Shown here: positions 1 to 7,962 of the stretch, piece by piece | How the letters are laid out: the number at the start of each line of letters is the position of its first letter | Numbering within the stretch: position 1 is the stretch's first letter | Assembly: GCA_013698095.1 (NCBI GenBank) | Contig: JACCVQ010000074.1 | Coordinates: 1-34,551 of the forward strand | Reading direction: 5' to 3' | Length of the DNA stretch: 34,551 nt | DNA from: Chloroflexota bacterium | Lineage (GTDB): Bacteria > Chloroflexota > Limnocylindria > Limnocylindrales > CSP1-4 | Notes under the pieces: model-generated | Seen by the model: the letters and a program-made list of their open reading frames with translations, nothing else | The model's database searches: none | Told to the model about the DNA's origin: nothing | Made by a program: the position numbers and the translations under genes

Positions 1-1
1 C

Positions 2-160
2 GACTACAACGAGCGAGGCGGACACGGCTCACTCGGAGGCCGGACCCCGATGTCGGTCCTGGTCAACAACGTGTCCGTGAATCACATCTTGATGAGCCGG
101 CCAGCCTCTCCCGTTTCGCGGGTGCCCGTCAACGGGACGCGTGCTCAGCCACTGGCCTGA
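2..160 (+). pseudogene. IS481-type transposase C-terminal fragment (runs off window start)
   Basis: The open frame from the window edge reads DYNERGGHGSLGG then PMSVLVNN and NHI, and stops at 158-160. This is the C-terminal end of IS481/IS3-type integrase-fold transposases, whose usual ending is YN-x-RPH-x-SL-GG-x-P. The same ending occurs on the opposite strand at 1963-2100, on the other side of the protease and lipoprotein genes. Substitutions at normally conserved positions (RGGHGS for RRPHRS) and an extended tail suggest a decayed copy. Whether an intact transposase lies upstream cannot be seen here. Confidence 0.6.
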
Positions 161-278
161 TCGACCTCATCCGCTTGGCGGCCCGGTGTCACGGACGTAT
201 CTGGACGTGATCATCCCCCGCCGAAAGATTCACAGCCTCTTGGTATCTCCCTTGACGTGTTACCTCGGGTGGCGCGTT

Positions 279-303
279 GGAACGGTGAATCCGAGACGCC
301 GTT
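279..303 (+). promoter_or_regulatory. Candidate ECF-type promoter of the serine protease operon
   Basis: GGAAC at 279-283 is followed after 16 nt by CGTT at 300-303. This resembles the GGAAC-N16-CGTC/T pattern of ECF sigma factors. It lies about 75 bp upstream of the protease start and no better -35/-10 pair was seen. It is one short match in GC-rich DNA. Confidence 0.3.
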
Positions 304-378
304 GGTTGTCATCGCTGCTATGGTGCCGATCACCGGCGACCAACAGGAGCCGCAGTGGATTGGACGGAGGGGCGGCTC

Positions 379-1494
379 ATGCGACGATCAAAATCGCTTG
401 CTTTTGCCTTGATCGCGACGATGGTGATCGCGCCCAACGCCATTGGCGCCGGGGACTCTGTGCGCCCCCTCTCCGAATATGCTATCTCCCCGACTGATAC
501 GACCGAAGCAGCGATCATCAAGCTCCAAGAGCTCGCTCAGCAGAGCGGCGGGCTCGGTGTCTACAAAGAGGCGAGCGGCTGGGTGCTTGCCAAGTCGTCG
601 GTGGGCGCCGAGGGCTTTCGAACGGCCGGCGTCGCGGCCCTCACCATTCCAGTCCGGGTGGAGACACAGACCGTCAGTCCAGTCGATCTCGAGTCCCTCG
701 GCGACGCTCTCGAGAAGCTCCACGGTCGGGTAGAAGGCAGCTTCGGCTTCGGCTTCGACGTTGCGTTACGAAAGATGGTGGTGCAGAGCGAGGCACCCGA
801 GAGTGACTTCGCAGCCTTGGAGAAGGCGTATCCCGGGCTGATCTCGTACCGTCCCGGCAAGTGGGGTGAAACCGCGAGCTGGAGCAACGACGGCCAGCCC
901 CATTGGGGAGGTGCTTGGCTTCAGGGCGGTGGCTGGGCTTGCACGTCGGGTTACCCCATCGAGGACTACAGCGGCCATCGTTACATGCTGACGGCCGGGC
1001 ACTGCTTCACGAACGGGACCTCCACCAACATGGGAACGGCGGTCCGGCCCTCCACAGGCGACCCGTGGCCGTATTACGATGCGGAACTCATAAAGAGCCA
1101 CACCTACGCTGGCTATGTGTATGTAACCGGAACAGGGGGAGACAGGGTCAAGAACGCGGCGAACCCGGGCGTTGGATATCACTACTGCACGACCGGGCGT
1201 AGCTCCGGCTTCAAGTGTGGGTGGACGATTCAGAACGTCAACAAGACCATCTGTTTCAACAACCAGCCGTCCTGCTTCCACGGTCTTGCCGGGTTCACCA
1301 AGAGTGACGGTTCGATTATCCAGGAGGGTGACTCCGGCGGTCCGCTGTATGTGACCTACAGTGACTACACGGTGGGTGTCAGAGGAACGATCACGGGCTA
1401 CTTCTGGGACGTGCTGAGCTTCTCCTATTGGAGCTACGCAACAATGTACCAGCCGGTCGCCGACTTCTACGCGATGCACGCGGTCATCCCTTGA
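379..1494 (+). CDS. Secreted trypsin-like (S1 family) serine protease with propeptide
   Basis: Predicted extracellular endopeptidase of 371 residues. The ATG at 379 is preferred over one at 355 because GGAGG lies just upstream and it begins a clean signal peptide (MRRSKSLAF, a hydrophobic core, then APNAIGAG). Residues of about 26-170 form a propeptide-like region, as in streptogrisin/alpha-lytic protease relatives. The catalytic domain shows His208 in LTAGHC, Asp234 in YYDAEL and Ser319 in GDSGGP, the S1 triad in the right order. Paired cysteines (WACTSG, AGHCF) fit disulfides of the streptogrisin type. A lipoprotein gene starts 1 bp after the stop, so the two are probably co-transcribed. 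Insertion-sequence relics flank both genes. S1 serine protease is confident; substrate specificity is not readable. Confidence 0.85.
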   Translation: MRRSKSLAFALIATMVIAPNAIGAGDSVRPLSEYAISPTDTTEAAIIKLQELAQQSGGLGVYKEASGWVLAKSSVGAEGFRTAGVAALTIPVRVETQTVSPVDLESLGDALEKLHGRVEGSFGFGFDVALRKMVVQSEAPESDFAALEKAYPGLISYRPGKWGETASWSNDGQPHWGGAWLQGGGWACTSGYPIEDYSGHRYMLTAGHCFTNGTSTNMGTAVRPSTGDPWPYYDAELIKSHTYAGYVYVTGTGGDRVKNAANPGVGYHYCTTGRSSGFKCGWTIQNVNKTICFNNQPSCFHGLAGFTKSDGSIIQEGDSGGPLYVTYSDYTVGVRGTITGYFWDVLSFSYWSYATMYQPVADFYAMHAVIP

Positions 1495-1495
1495 C

Positions 1496-1921
1496 GTGCG
1501 ATCCCGAATAGCGCTCGTAGCCTTCGCCTTGGCGTCGGTCGTGGCGGCCTGCGCACCGACAGCGCCCGCTCCGCTGCCGTCTGGGGCCACCGCCTTGAAA
1601 CTCCAGACGAGCGCACCCGCCGGTCTCTTCGACTTCGGTGGGTGCGCGTCCGCGCTGGTCGAACCTATTGTCGTGAAGCGCGACGGCGACAGCCTAGCGT
1701 TCGAGGCGCAGGACAGCGGCGAGCGGCGAAAGCTGGTCTGGCCCACAGGTTTCAGCGCTCGTGTGCTGGCGGGCGTAGCCGAACTCGTGACGCCACTGGG
1801 CAACGTCTATGCCCGTGCCGGCGACGTTCTTACGACGCTCGGCGGCAGCCCCGGCGATGACGGCGAGATGCACCTTTGTTTCGCGAACTCGGACGCCTAC
1901 AGGAACGGGCCAAAGCCCTAG
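1496..1921 (+). CDS. Small lipoprotein of unknown function, paired with the serine protease
   Basis: 141 residues starting at GTG 1496, one base after the protease stop, so translational coupling is likely. The N-terminus (MRSRIALVAF, then VVAACAP) is a lipoprotein signal peptide with its lipobox cysteine near residue 20, followed by a Pro/Ala/Ser linker. The rest is a compact domain with two further cysteines (FGGCAS, MHLCFAN) that could form a disulfide. No family was recognised. The pairing suggests an inhibitor, chaperone or surface partner of the protease, but that is inference from context only. Confidence 0.65.
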   Translation: MRSRIALVAFALASVVAACAPTAPAPLPSGATALKLQTSAPAGLFDFGGCASALVEPIVVKRDGDSLAFEAQDSGERRKLVWPTGFSARVLAGVAELVTPLGNVYARAGDVLTTLGGSPGDDGEMHLCFANSDAYRNGPKP

Positions 1922-1962
1922 GAATCGTCTGCGCGACAAGGCCGCGACTCCATAGGCATGCC

Positions 1963-2152
1963 CTAGGTGTGATTCCCGGACGCGTTGTTGACCAGCACGG
2001 TCATCGGCGACTGGCCACCGAGTGACCTGTGCGGGCGCCGCTCGTCGTAATCCTCGACGAAGCCGGCAAGGCGTCGAGCCGGGCCTGGCTGGTGTCATAT
2101 CGTCGGACGTAGGCCCACTCCGTGAGGAGCGTGAAGGGTTCCACCTTCCGAA
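1963..2152 (-). pseudogene. IS481-type transposase C-terminal relic with frameshift
   Basis: Reading the minus strand, KVEPF and LTEWAYVRRYDT continue in a second frame as GFVEDYDERRPH, SLGGQSPMTVLV and NASGNHT, then TAG. A frame change near 2070 splits the reading frame, so this is a pseudogene. It is the inverted counterpart of the fragment at 2-160 (SLGG, P-M-x-VLVNN and NH shared). Together the two relics bracket the protease and lipoprotein genes with their 3' ends facing inward. Confidence 0.65.
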
Positions 2153-2235
2153 TCACGCTGCCCGGCAATACTCGTGGATCAGACCGCCGAGCACGTCCCG
2201 TCGTTGGGCCGGCATTCGGGTAGTCCCCCGGATCT
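2153..2235 (-). pseudogene. C-terminal scrap of a second copy of the neighbouring integrase-type transposase
   Basis: The minus strand reads RRDVLGGLIHEYCRAA then TGA at 2155-2153. It nearly duplicates the C-terminus of the intact transposase just upstream (RRDALGGLIHEYHGRAA). The scrap joins the IS481-type relic with no spacer, the stop codon lying at the junction, so two different elements recombined here. Confidence 0.6.
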
Positions 2236-2261
2236 GCGGTGTTCGGTTCCCGGCGGGCACG

Positions 2262-3421
2262 CGTGGGGGTCGGAAATCCAGATCCGGTCACGCGGCGCGG
2301 CCGTGGTACTCGTGGATGAGGCCTCCGAGCGCGTCCCGGCGACGAACATCGCGAGGCCTCACGGGCATCGGGTCCCAGGCTTGGGCCCGCGGGGCCGCGA
2401 GGTCGAGGGCGCGATGGGGTCGGCCGCGGTTGTAGTGCTCCGCATAGGTCCGGAGCGTTCGATCGAGATGCCGCCGACCGAGGATGAGCGTCCAGTCGAG
2501 GCACTCTGCCCGGATGGTCGCGATGACCCGTTCAGCGTAGGCATTGGCGTTCGGGGCCCGGATCGGCGTGAGGAGCACCCTCGCTCCTTCCGAGCGAACA
2601 ACCTCGTCGAATGCCTTGCTGAACTTCGTATCTCGATCGTGGATGAGGAACCGGATCGTGGTGGAGCGATCGTCGAGGTCCAGGGCGAGGTTGCGGGCCT
2701 GCTGGGTGACCCAGGCTGAGTCAGGATGAACCGTTGAGGGGCTGAGGTGGATCCGCCGGGTCCCGAGCTCGATGAACACAAGGAGGTAGAGCGTCCGCAG
2801 CCAGGCCGTCTCGACGGTGAAGAAGTCGCAGGCGATAATCCCGCTCGCCTGGGCCCGGAGGAACTCGGTCCAGCTCGGTCCGGTCCGCCTCGGTGCCGGA
2901 CCCGCTCGGGCGGCTCGGAGCACGGTCCGGATCGTGGTCGCGCCGACCCGGATGCCGAGCTTGCGTAACTCGCCTCCGATCCGGACGCAGCCCCAGCGCG
3001 GGTTCTCGCGAGCCAGCCGGAGGATGAGCTCACGGATCTGGGCATCGATCGGCGGCCGTCCCAGGCGACCGGTCCTGCCGTATGTCCACTTTCGTTTCAC
3101 CAGTTGGCGATGCCACCGGAGGAGGGTCGCCGGAGTGACGAGGAAGGCGGCCCAGCGGTCGCGCGGGATCGCCCGACTGGCCGCCGCGAGGAGGACCCGG
3201 TCGATGGCCCGGAGCTTGGGTCGGCCCGACTTCCGCTGCAGCACCCGGAGCTGATGGCGGAGAACGAGGATCTCGAGGTCCTTGGATCCGTCGTCTCGGC
3301 CACGCCGAGCACCGCTGACGAGGAGACGGACGAGGGCGCGGAGGACGAGGTAGAGAAGAGACAACATCGGCCGATCGTAGCGGGGCTGTTCGATCCCGAA
3401 TCGGAGTTTCCGACCCCCACG
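2262..3421 (-). mobile_element. Insertion sequence of about 1.16 kb with 15-bp inverted repeats
   Basis: CGTGGGGGTCGGAAA at 2262-2276 is repeated exactly in inverted orientation at 3407-3421. The repeats enclose a single transposase gene with short non-coding margins, as expected for an IS3/IS481-like element. No convincing target-site duplication was found (left flank ends GGGCACG, right flank begins GGGTTGC). The right end interrupts a plus-strand reading frame that resumes at 3422. Confidence 0.7.
2288..3367 (-). CDS. Integrase-core (DDE) transposase
   Basis: 359 residues, full length. The N-terminal third contains a helix-turn-helix region (LEILVLRHQLRVLQRK; TLLRWHRQLVKRKW) and a second HTH-like segment (GCVRIGGELRKLGI). 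The rve catalytic core shows Asp in ACDFFTVET, Asp in HDRDTKF and Glu in NAYAERVIATIR, the DDE triad. The C-terminus carries HYNRGRPHRAL. It lies between perfect 15-bp inverted repeats and no frameshift is visible, so the element may be active. This group is commonly annotated as 'integrase core domain-containing protein'; exact IS family assignment needs a database. Confidence 0.85.
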   Translation of the reverse strand: MLSLLYLVLRALVRLLVSGARRGRDDGSKDLEILVLRHQLRVLQRKSGRPKLRAIDRVLLAAASRAIPRDRWAAFLVTPATLLRWHRQLVKRKWTYGRTGRLGRPPIDAQIRELILRLARENPRWGCVRIGGELRKLGIRVGATTIRTVLRAARAGPAPRRTGPSWTEFLRAQASGIIACDFFTVETAWLRTLYLLVFIELGTRRIHLSPSTVHPDSAWVTQQARNLALDLDDRSTTIRFLIHDRDTKFSKAFDEVVRSEGARVLLTPIRAPNANAYAERVIATIRAECLDWTLILGRRHLDRTLRTYAEHYNRGRPHRALDLAAPRAQAWDPMPVRPRDVRRRDALGGLIHEYHGRAA

Positions 3422-3555
3422 GGGTTGCGCGGGGGAAGCTCGGCGGCAGCAAGGGCGGAACCATCCGCGCGGCGAAGCTCAGTCCGGACGAACGATCAGC
3501 GATCGCCCGCCTGGCGGCTCAGGCTCGCTGGTCGAAGCGTCAGCCGACCGGCTAG
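3422..3555 (+). pseudogene. 3' remnant of a small basic protein gene cut by the IS
   Basis: Immediately after the IS right end the plus strand reads RGKLGGSKGGTIRAA, then KLSPDERSAIARLAA and QARWSK, then TAG at 3553-3555. The pattern GG-x-KGG-x-x-RAAKLSP-x-ER-x-x-IA-x-x-AA-x-ARW is typical of the end of short hypothetical proteins. The 5' part is missing: upstream in this frame lies only IS sequence. Confidence 0.45.
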
Positions 3556-3646
3556 GGTCGCGCGGCGCCGTAGCCTCAGGCTCCGAGATAGCTTCTTCAT
3601 AGAAGTCGAGCCACTTCCTTAGGTGAGCGATGGCCCGCTTCGTCAT
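3479..3646 (-). CDS. Possible small charged protein
   Basis: A 55-residue frame starting at ATG 3646 reads MTKRAIAHLRKWLDFYEEA followed by an acidic, Ser/Pro-rich tail. The first 20 residues look like an amphipathic helix. It overlaps the truncated plus-strand gene at 3422-3555, so at most one is likely real. No good ribosome binding site precedes the ATG. Confidence 0.22.
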   Translation of the reverse strand: MTKRAIAHLRKWLDFYEEAISEPEATAPRDPSRSADASTSEPEPPGGRSLIVRPD

Positions 3647-4093
3647 TGGGCCACCCACCCAACGTAGCTCGCCGGGCCGTCGCTGGCCGACCCTGGGACG
3701 AAACTCGTAGGGCAAAGAACGGCCCGCTGGAGCTTCATCCTTCACCCGGACGCCGCCGAAGGTGGCGGGTCCTTCCGATCCGATCCGGGCGAGCGAACAG
3801 GTGGCGACGCCCCCGCCGCCGACCCCGAGCGGGCCGCCGCTGACGCCGCGCGTCGCGCTCGGGGTCTTGTCGCCCTTTGGCAGCGGGGGCGACCATTGCG
3901 GTCGGCTCTGTCCGTGCAGCGACGCGCCAGGGCCCTTGTCAGCGGCTCTGGCACGATGACCTCCGGGCGGAGCACGACGAGAGACGGTCCCAACCGGCCG
4001 CTTGTGCCGCCGGTCGGGCCGCGGGGTCGTGCACCAATCACATTGTCTGCGGGACGTCACGCCGCCGCATCCCGGCGAAGCGTCGGACGCGTC
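3647..4093. other. Gene-free stretch between the IS and the anti-sigma gene
   Basis: Several overlapping frames are open on both strands, but none shows a domain, a ribosome binding site or plausible residue composition; they are rich in Arg, Pro and Ala as expected from GC-rich non-coding DNA. It lies downstream of the anti-sigma stop and may be decayed accessory DNA. Confidence 0.4.
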
Positions 4094-5149
4094 TCAGCGG
4101 ACGACGATGTCCCGGATCTGGAGCACTGCGGCGCGATCGAGGACGCTCAGGTCGAACACGAGGTAAACCTTGACCGGCTCCGGGCCGTCGAACGGGTCGC
4201 GGTACACGCTGAGGATCGGCGGTCGGCCGGGCGTCGTCGGGCGGAGCAAGATGGACACCCCGCCCTCGATCCAGAACGTCTCCGGGCTGGGGTCGACGAG
4301 TCGCGCCGAGCGCTCCGTCAGGACCCCGTCCGGTAGTGACGCGTCGCCGAGGAATACCTCGTAATGGCCGAGGTGATCGAGCGGGACGTCGAGGCTCGCG
4401 ACTCGCAGCGGGTCGGAGTCCGCGACCGATTGCGCTCGGGGCTTCGGCGGCAGCGTGGCGCATGGATGCGTCGCACCGCCGGGCTGCGCTCCGCAGGGAA
4501 CGTCATGGTCCAGCGCGGTGACGACCGGGATCTGAGCGTCCTCGCTGCATTTGAGGTCGGAGGGCAGTGCGCCGTCGAACGTGAGGCAGAGGAATCCAAG
4601 GGTGGTCTCTGTTCCGTCGATGGCAGTGACGACGACGACGACGGAGGGGCCGATTCCCCCGAGGACGCCAGGTGGTCGCGTCGGCGGCGGGTGGACCGAT
4701 ACGGAAGCGACCGCGTCGGCGCCACCGGATTGCAGCAGCGCCCAGCCGAGGATCGCCCGGCATCGGCGCTCGCTCGCCGAGATTGATGCACATCCGGTGA
4801 TCGGTGTCGTCGGCTGACGGGTGTCCGATGGCGCAGTCGGGCTGGGCGATCCGACGACCGAAGAGACCGATGACAGCGCAAGGGGCGATGGTGTGGGCCG
4901 CCCGCCCAGGTTTGAAACCAGAACGAGCCCGATGGTGACGGCGCCGGCGATCGAGCCGAAGAACGCCCACCGGCCGGCCAGCATCGGCGCCCGGCGACGC
5001 GGCCGGGCAGCGACCGACCGGGCGAGACGCGAGTGTGCGCCGGCCTCGGCTTCCAATCGGTCCATCGCGTCATGGAGAGCGCGCGGTGCAGATGGCAGCA
5101 GCAGATCGCTCAAGCTCTCCCGCAACCGGCGCTCGAGGTCATCAGTCAT
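4094..5149 (-). CDS. Membrane-anchored anti-sigma-like protein coupled to an ECF sigma factor
   Basis: 351 residues. The cytoplasmic N-terminus (MTDDLERRLRESLSDLL, about residues 1-55) is helical and charged, followed by one membrane segment (about 58-80, WAFFGSIAGAVTIGLVLV), a Ser/Thr/Pro linker and an extracytoplasmic domain of about 240 residues with several cysteines. This is the layout of an anti-sigma factor, but no HxxxCxxC zinc motif was found. The start ATG overlaps the sigma stop as ATGA, so translation is coupled. By position it should hold the sigma factor inactive at the membrane until an outside signal is sensed. The extracytoplasmic domain was not recognised. Confidence 0.65.
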   Translation of the reverse strand: MTDDLERRLRESLSDLLLPSAPRALHDAMDRLEAEAGAHSRLARSVAARPRRRAPMLAGRWAFFGSIAGAVTIGLVLVSNLGGRPTPSPLALSSVSSVVGSPSPTAPSDTRQPTTPITGCASISASERRCRAILGWALLQSGGADAVASVSVHPPPTRPPGVLGGIGPSVVVVVTAIDGTETTLGFLCLTFDGALPSDLKCSEDAQIPVVTALDHDVPCGAQPGGATHPCATLPPKPRAQSVADSDPLRVASLDVPLDHLGHYEVFLGDASLPDGVLTERSARLVDPSPETFWIEGGVSILLRPTTPGRPPILSVYRDPFDGPEPVKVYLVFDLSVLDRAAVLQIRDIVVR

Positions 5150-5718
5150 CGAGAGGCCTCTGCTTCGGCAGCTGGTGCATCAAGAGCAACCTTCATCCGC
5201 CGAAGCGCGTGATGTAGTCGCGATTTCACCGTGCCGAGTGGCCAGCCCAACCTGGCGGCGATGCCTTCGAGGGTCACCCCGCCCCAGTAGTGCAGGACGA
5301 CGACGATGCGCTGGTCCGCATCGAGGTCCCGCATCGCTCGCGCGACCTCGTCGCGGTCGAGTACGGCTGCAAACGGATCGCCGGCTTGTCCGGTCGCCCC
5401 GTCGGCGAGGGCGATGAACCGAACGACCTTTCGCCGCCGCATGCGATCCCGGCAGACGTTAACGAGGATTCCATCGAACCAGGCATCCACTCTCGACGGA
5501 TCGCGCAGGGAGGCCGCACAGCGCCAGGCGCGAAGCATCGCGTCCTGCGTCGCGTCTTCGGCATCGGCGGCGTTGCCCAGCAGCAGACCGGCCAGCCGGA
5601 AGCGCCGGTCGACCCCCGCCCGACCGGAGGCCAAGACTCGCAGCTGTGCATCGGTGTGCGGCTCGGTCAGGTCAGCCTCCCCCATTACACGCGTCGGGAC
5701 GTACGCGACTCCACCCAT
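5146..5718 (-). CDS. ECF-family RNA polymerase sigma factor
   Basis: 190 residues. Region 2 is recognisable (NAADAEDATQDAMLRAWR, then FDGILVNVCRDRMRRRK), as is region 4 (DLDADQRIVVVLHYWGG, then TLEGIAARLGWPLGTVKSRL and HHALRRM). These bind the -10 and -35 promoter elements. Two starts are possible: ATG 5718, immediately downstream of a good ECF promoter and perhaps leaderless, or an internal ATG at 5685. I prefer 5718 because of the promoter. The stop overlaps the anti-sigma start. Confidence 0.85.
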   Translation of the reverse strand: MGGVAYVPTRVMGEADLTEPHTDAQLRVLASGRAGVDRRFRLAGLLLGNAADAEDATQDAMLRAWRCAASLRDPSRVDAWFDGILVNVCRDRMRRRKVVRFIALADGATGQAGDPFAAVLDRDEVARAMRDLDADQRIVVVLHYWGGVTLEGIAARLGWPLGTVKSRLHHALRRMKVALDAPAAEAEASR

Positions 5719-5730
5719 GGTGCCCAGATA

Positions 5731-5755
5731 GACGAACGGCGATCCGATACGGTTC
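5731..5755 (-). promoter_or_regulatory. ECF-type promoter of the sigma/anti-sigma operon
   Basis: On the minus strand GAACC (5755-5751) is separated by 16 nt from CGTC (5734-5731), the classic ECF -35/-10 arrangement. Transcription would start about 7 nt further, within roughly 6 nt of the ATG at 5718. No Shine-Dalgarno sequence fits, so the mRNA is probably leaderless or nearly so. Autoregulation is the usual reason for such a site in front of an ECF gene. Confidence 0.55.
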
Positions 5756-6404
5756 TCAGCCCGTGCAGGGAGCTGGCCCGCGCTGGCGGCTTCGTGCTAG
5801 AGGACCGGGTGCTCTCAGCCATCGTCACCTCGGGCGAAGCTTTCGTCACGCCTGAAAGGGCCCTCACCGCCCGATCTGAGACCACCATCCGCTCGTCGAA
5901 CCGCCGGCCCCAATCGCCTCGAGCACACTGCTACTCGTCCGTCTGGGCGATGCCCTCTGGCTCCGGCTGCCGAGGCGCGAGGATCCACACGAGCTGGACC
6001 GCCGTCTTCAGTCGGGGTAGGACCCGACGCCGACTCAGGGCCCAGAGTCGGTACATGCGACCCCGGTCGCCCGCGAGGACCCATCGGCGAGCCTGAAAGA
6101 CGAACACGGTGACATTGGCCCCTGACCGCGTCGCCCCTCCGGTCGGAGGCGGGGAGTCGTCGAGCGTCGGGGTCGGTTCCTTCAAAGGTGCGTTGACACT
6201 ATGAGTTGATCGTGGCTGTCCCGACGCTCGACCCACAACGACCTCCAGCTCGTTGCGGTGCTCGATGCGCCCGAGGTAGTCGCGATCGACAGTCCTGGTC
6301 GGGCAAGTCGACTCATCAGGCGCAACGCCCCCTTATCGCCTCTCCGGAAGACGCAGGGTCCGCAGCGACGAGCCTGAGCGCTCCACCGGAGTTGAGGGGA
6401 CGAG
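5756..6404. other. Intergenic region upstream of the sigma operon, possible small minus-strand ORF
   Basis: No gene is firmly supported. A minus-strand frame (5931-6236) ends with a well-composed segment, MYRLWALSRRRVLPRLKT then VQLVWILAPRQPEPE, which could be a small basic protein starting near 6056. No ribosome binding site or family supports it. The 5' side of the DUF6883-like gene on the plus strand also lies here. Confidence 0.3.
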
Positions 6405-7000
6405 ATGGGGCGACGGGTTCACCGGCGCGGCGTGGACGCGCGCCAGCCGCGGTATGCGACCGGCCTGCTGTGCGCCATCCTGCTGAGTGGAAGCCTGCCG
6501 GCGGCGACCCTCGCGTTGTCTGCGCCGCCGTCCGCGGGAGTCTCGACCAGCGAGATCGGCTCGCGGGTTCCGGGGCTCGCCGGGGGCGGTTCGGTCGAGC
6601 GGCCATTCGTCGAGACCGGCATCCCAGGCGAAGGCGGGCTCGCGACCTCCGGAACCGAGGTTGCGAACGCCGCTGGTGACATCCTCGACACGTCGCGGGT
6701 GACGATCCCAGAGGCCAAGTTCGGATACCTGCTCGAGAACCCAAGGAAGGCTGGCGTGTTTGCCGACTCGATGGGGTTCGATAAGGCGTCTCTCGGATCG
6801 GCGCTCCGCAATCAGCTGTTCGAGAACTTTGGCAGCGCGTCATCGTCGGTACCGATGGTCAACGGCGAGGGCCTCCAGATCGGCACGAAGTTCTCGGTGA
6901 CGAGCGCGCTCACCGGCCCGAGCGGCGCGACATGGAACATCACCTCAGCGTGGGCATCGACTGGAACGGGGCCATCCGGTTGATCACGGCGACGCCATGA
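6405..7000 (+). pseudogene. DUF6883-like secreted effector, frameshifted near its 3' end
   Basis: The ATG at 6405 follows a GAGGGG tract. The N-terminus has a basic patch and one hydrophobic segment (TGLLCAILLSGSLPAATLAL), suggesting export. After a Gly/Ser linker a compact domain of about 95 residues begins at IPEAKFGYLLENP and continues through RNQLFENFG and LQIGTKFSV; it resembles DUF6883, a domain found in polymorphic-toxin loci. In the current frame the protein ends early at 6983 with an unnatural tail. Adding one base in the GGG run at 6952-6954 restores GIDWNGAIRLITATP and a TGA at 6998-7000 that overlaps the ATG of the next gene. That overlap argues that the shifted frame is ancestral. 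Confidence 0.6.
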
Positions 7001-7474
7001 CCGAGCTCCGTCAAGCACTGACGACGCTCGTAGTTGGCGACCGCGTCGTTCACGTGCGGGTGGATCGCAGCGGTGCGCCGCGGACGATCATCGTGAACGT
7101 CGAGGTCGATTACGAGCGGTCGTGGTCGTTCGACGAGCCCGGCTGGCAAGACGTCGCCTTCGGTTTCTCCGAGGGGCGGCTCTACTGGTGGTCAGCTCGG
7201 CACGTCGTCCTTGTGCCTCTCGACGAGGACCAGGGCGACGCGGTGATGGTCTCGGCGGATGAAGACATCCGGTTCGCCTTTGCCGTTCCGGAGGGTTGGC
7301 TTCTGGTCTGCGAGACGTCGGTGCGGCTCGTCGTCGATGGCGAAGGAGGTGTCGCGGCTCGAACTCGGTGAAGTGCTGCTCGCTGCCCGCTGGGAGGCGT
7401 CTCAGCTTGTGGTCCGCGACGCGGAGGGCCACGACATCAAGGTCGCGATCTCCGATGGCCGGTTGACGACCTGA
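6997..7474 (+). pseudogene. Partner (putative immunity) protein of the DUF6883-like effector, frameshifted
   Basis: ATG 6997 overlaps the ancestral stop of the upstream gene (ATGA). The first frame (MTELRQALTTLVVGDRV, EPGWQDVAFGF, CETSVRLVVDGEG) ends at 7371. From about 7345 a second frame continues with natural composition: VSRLELGEVLLAARW, ASQLVVRDAEG, VAISDGRLTT, stop at 7472-7474. An extra G in the GGAGG run near 7345-7350 explains the break. The intact protein would be about 157 residues, beta-rich, cytoplasmic and without signal peptide. Tight coupling to a putative secreted toxin suggests an immunity role; this is inference from position. Confidence 0.5.
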
Positions 7475-7593
7475 TCGCGTTCGGCTGATCGCTACGAGGC
7501 GGGCGCGTAGCGGCGGGCTTCGTGGCGCAGGAGCACGCTTTCGGTGAAGCATTCGGGATCGGTGGAATAGCGAATCAGGCGAGTCCCTAGACG

Positions 7594-7962
7594 ATGGATC
7601 AAAGCGCCAACTCTGCGGATCAAGGGGGCGTTTCCCCGCAACTCCTTGACGGGCATTCGGCCCGGTATTGGGCCAGACGCGCGTCCGTGGTCGCGCTCGT
7701 CGTCTTCGCTGGAATCGTCGCAACCGTTGGCGGATCCATCCTCCCCGAGGCGCCACGCCACGTCATAGTCGTCATCGGACTCGTCCTCGCGATTGGTGGC
7801 GCCATCGTCCAGGCAATCCTGGCTTGGCGGCTTCGCTCTGCGCAGCGGCGCGAGAAGGTGGCGGGCTACACGACCCTCTTCAACGATGAATTTCGAGACC
7901 TTTGGCTCCTCGACCCAGCAACCGGAGCGGTGGTCCGGCGACCTGGCGAGCCGAGGGCGTGA
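7594..7962 (+). CDS. Small membrane protein with two transmembrane helices
   Basis: 122 residues with hydrophobic segments at about residues 31-50 (SVVALVVFAGIVATVGG) and 58-78 (VIVVIGLVLAIGGAIVQAI), followed by a soluble tail (REKVAGYTTLFNDEFRDLW, DPATGAVVRRPG). No family was recognised. The ribosome binding site is weak. It lies between the frameshifted effector pair and the minus-strand immunity-like array, so an immunity or accessory role for a membrane-acting toxin is possible. Confidence 0.55.
   Translation: MDQSANSADQGGVSPQLLDGHSARYWARRASVVALVVFAGIVATVGGSILPEAPRHVIVVIGLVLAIGGAIVQAILAWRLRSAQRREKVAGYTTLFNDEFRDLWLLDPATGAVVRRPGEPRA

Noticed and set aside
766..1803. Long minus-strand open frame opposite the protease
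   Set aside because: It has no recognisable domain and lies opposite a protease with an intact catalytic triad.
3742..4041. Minus-strand open frame of about 100 codons before the anti-sigma 3' end
   Set aside because: Low-complexity Arg/Ala/Ser/Pro composition, competing open frames on both strands and no ribosome binding site.
6108..6118. GGTGACATTGG, an exact inverse match to the array repeat core
   Set aside because: Only 11 bases match, the flanks do not, and no gene start lies at the usual distance; treated as chance.
7492..7590. Minus-strand segment reading LIRYSTDPECFTESVLLRHE
   Set aside because: Composition is protein-like, but it is only about 30 residues before the stop and merges upstream into the shadow of the membrane-protein gene; too little to call.
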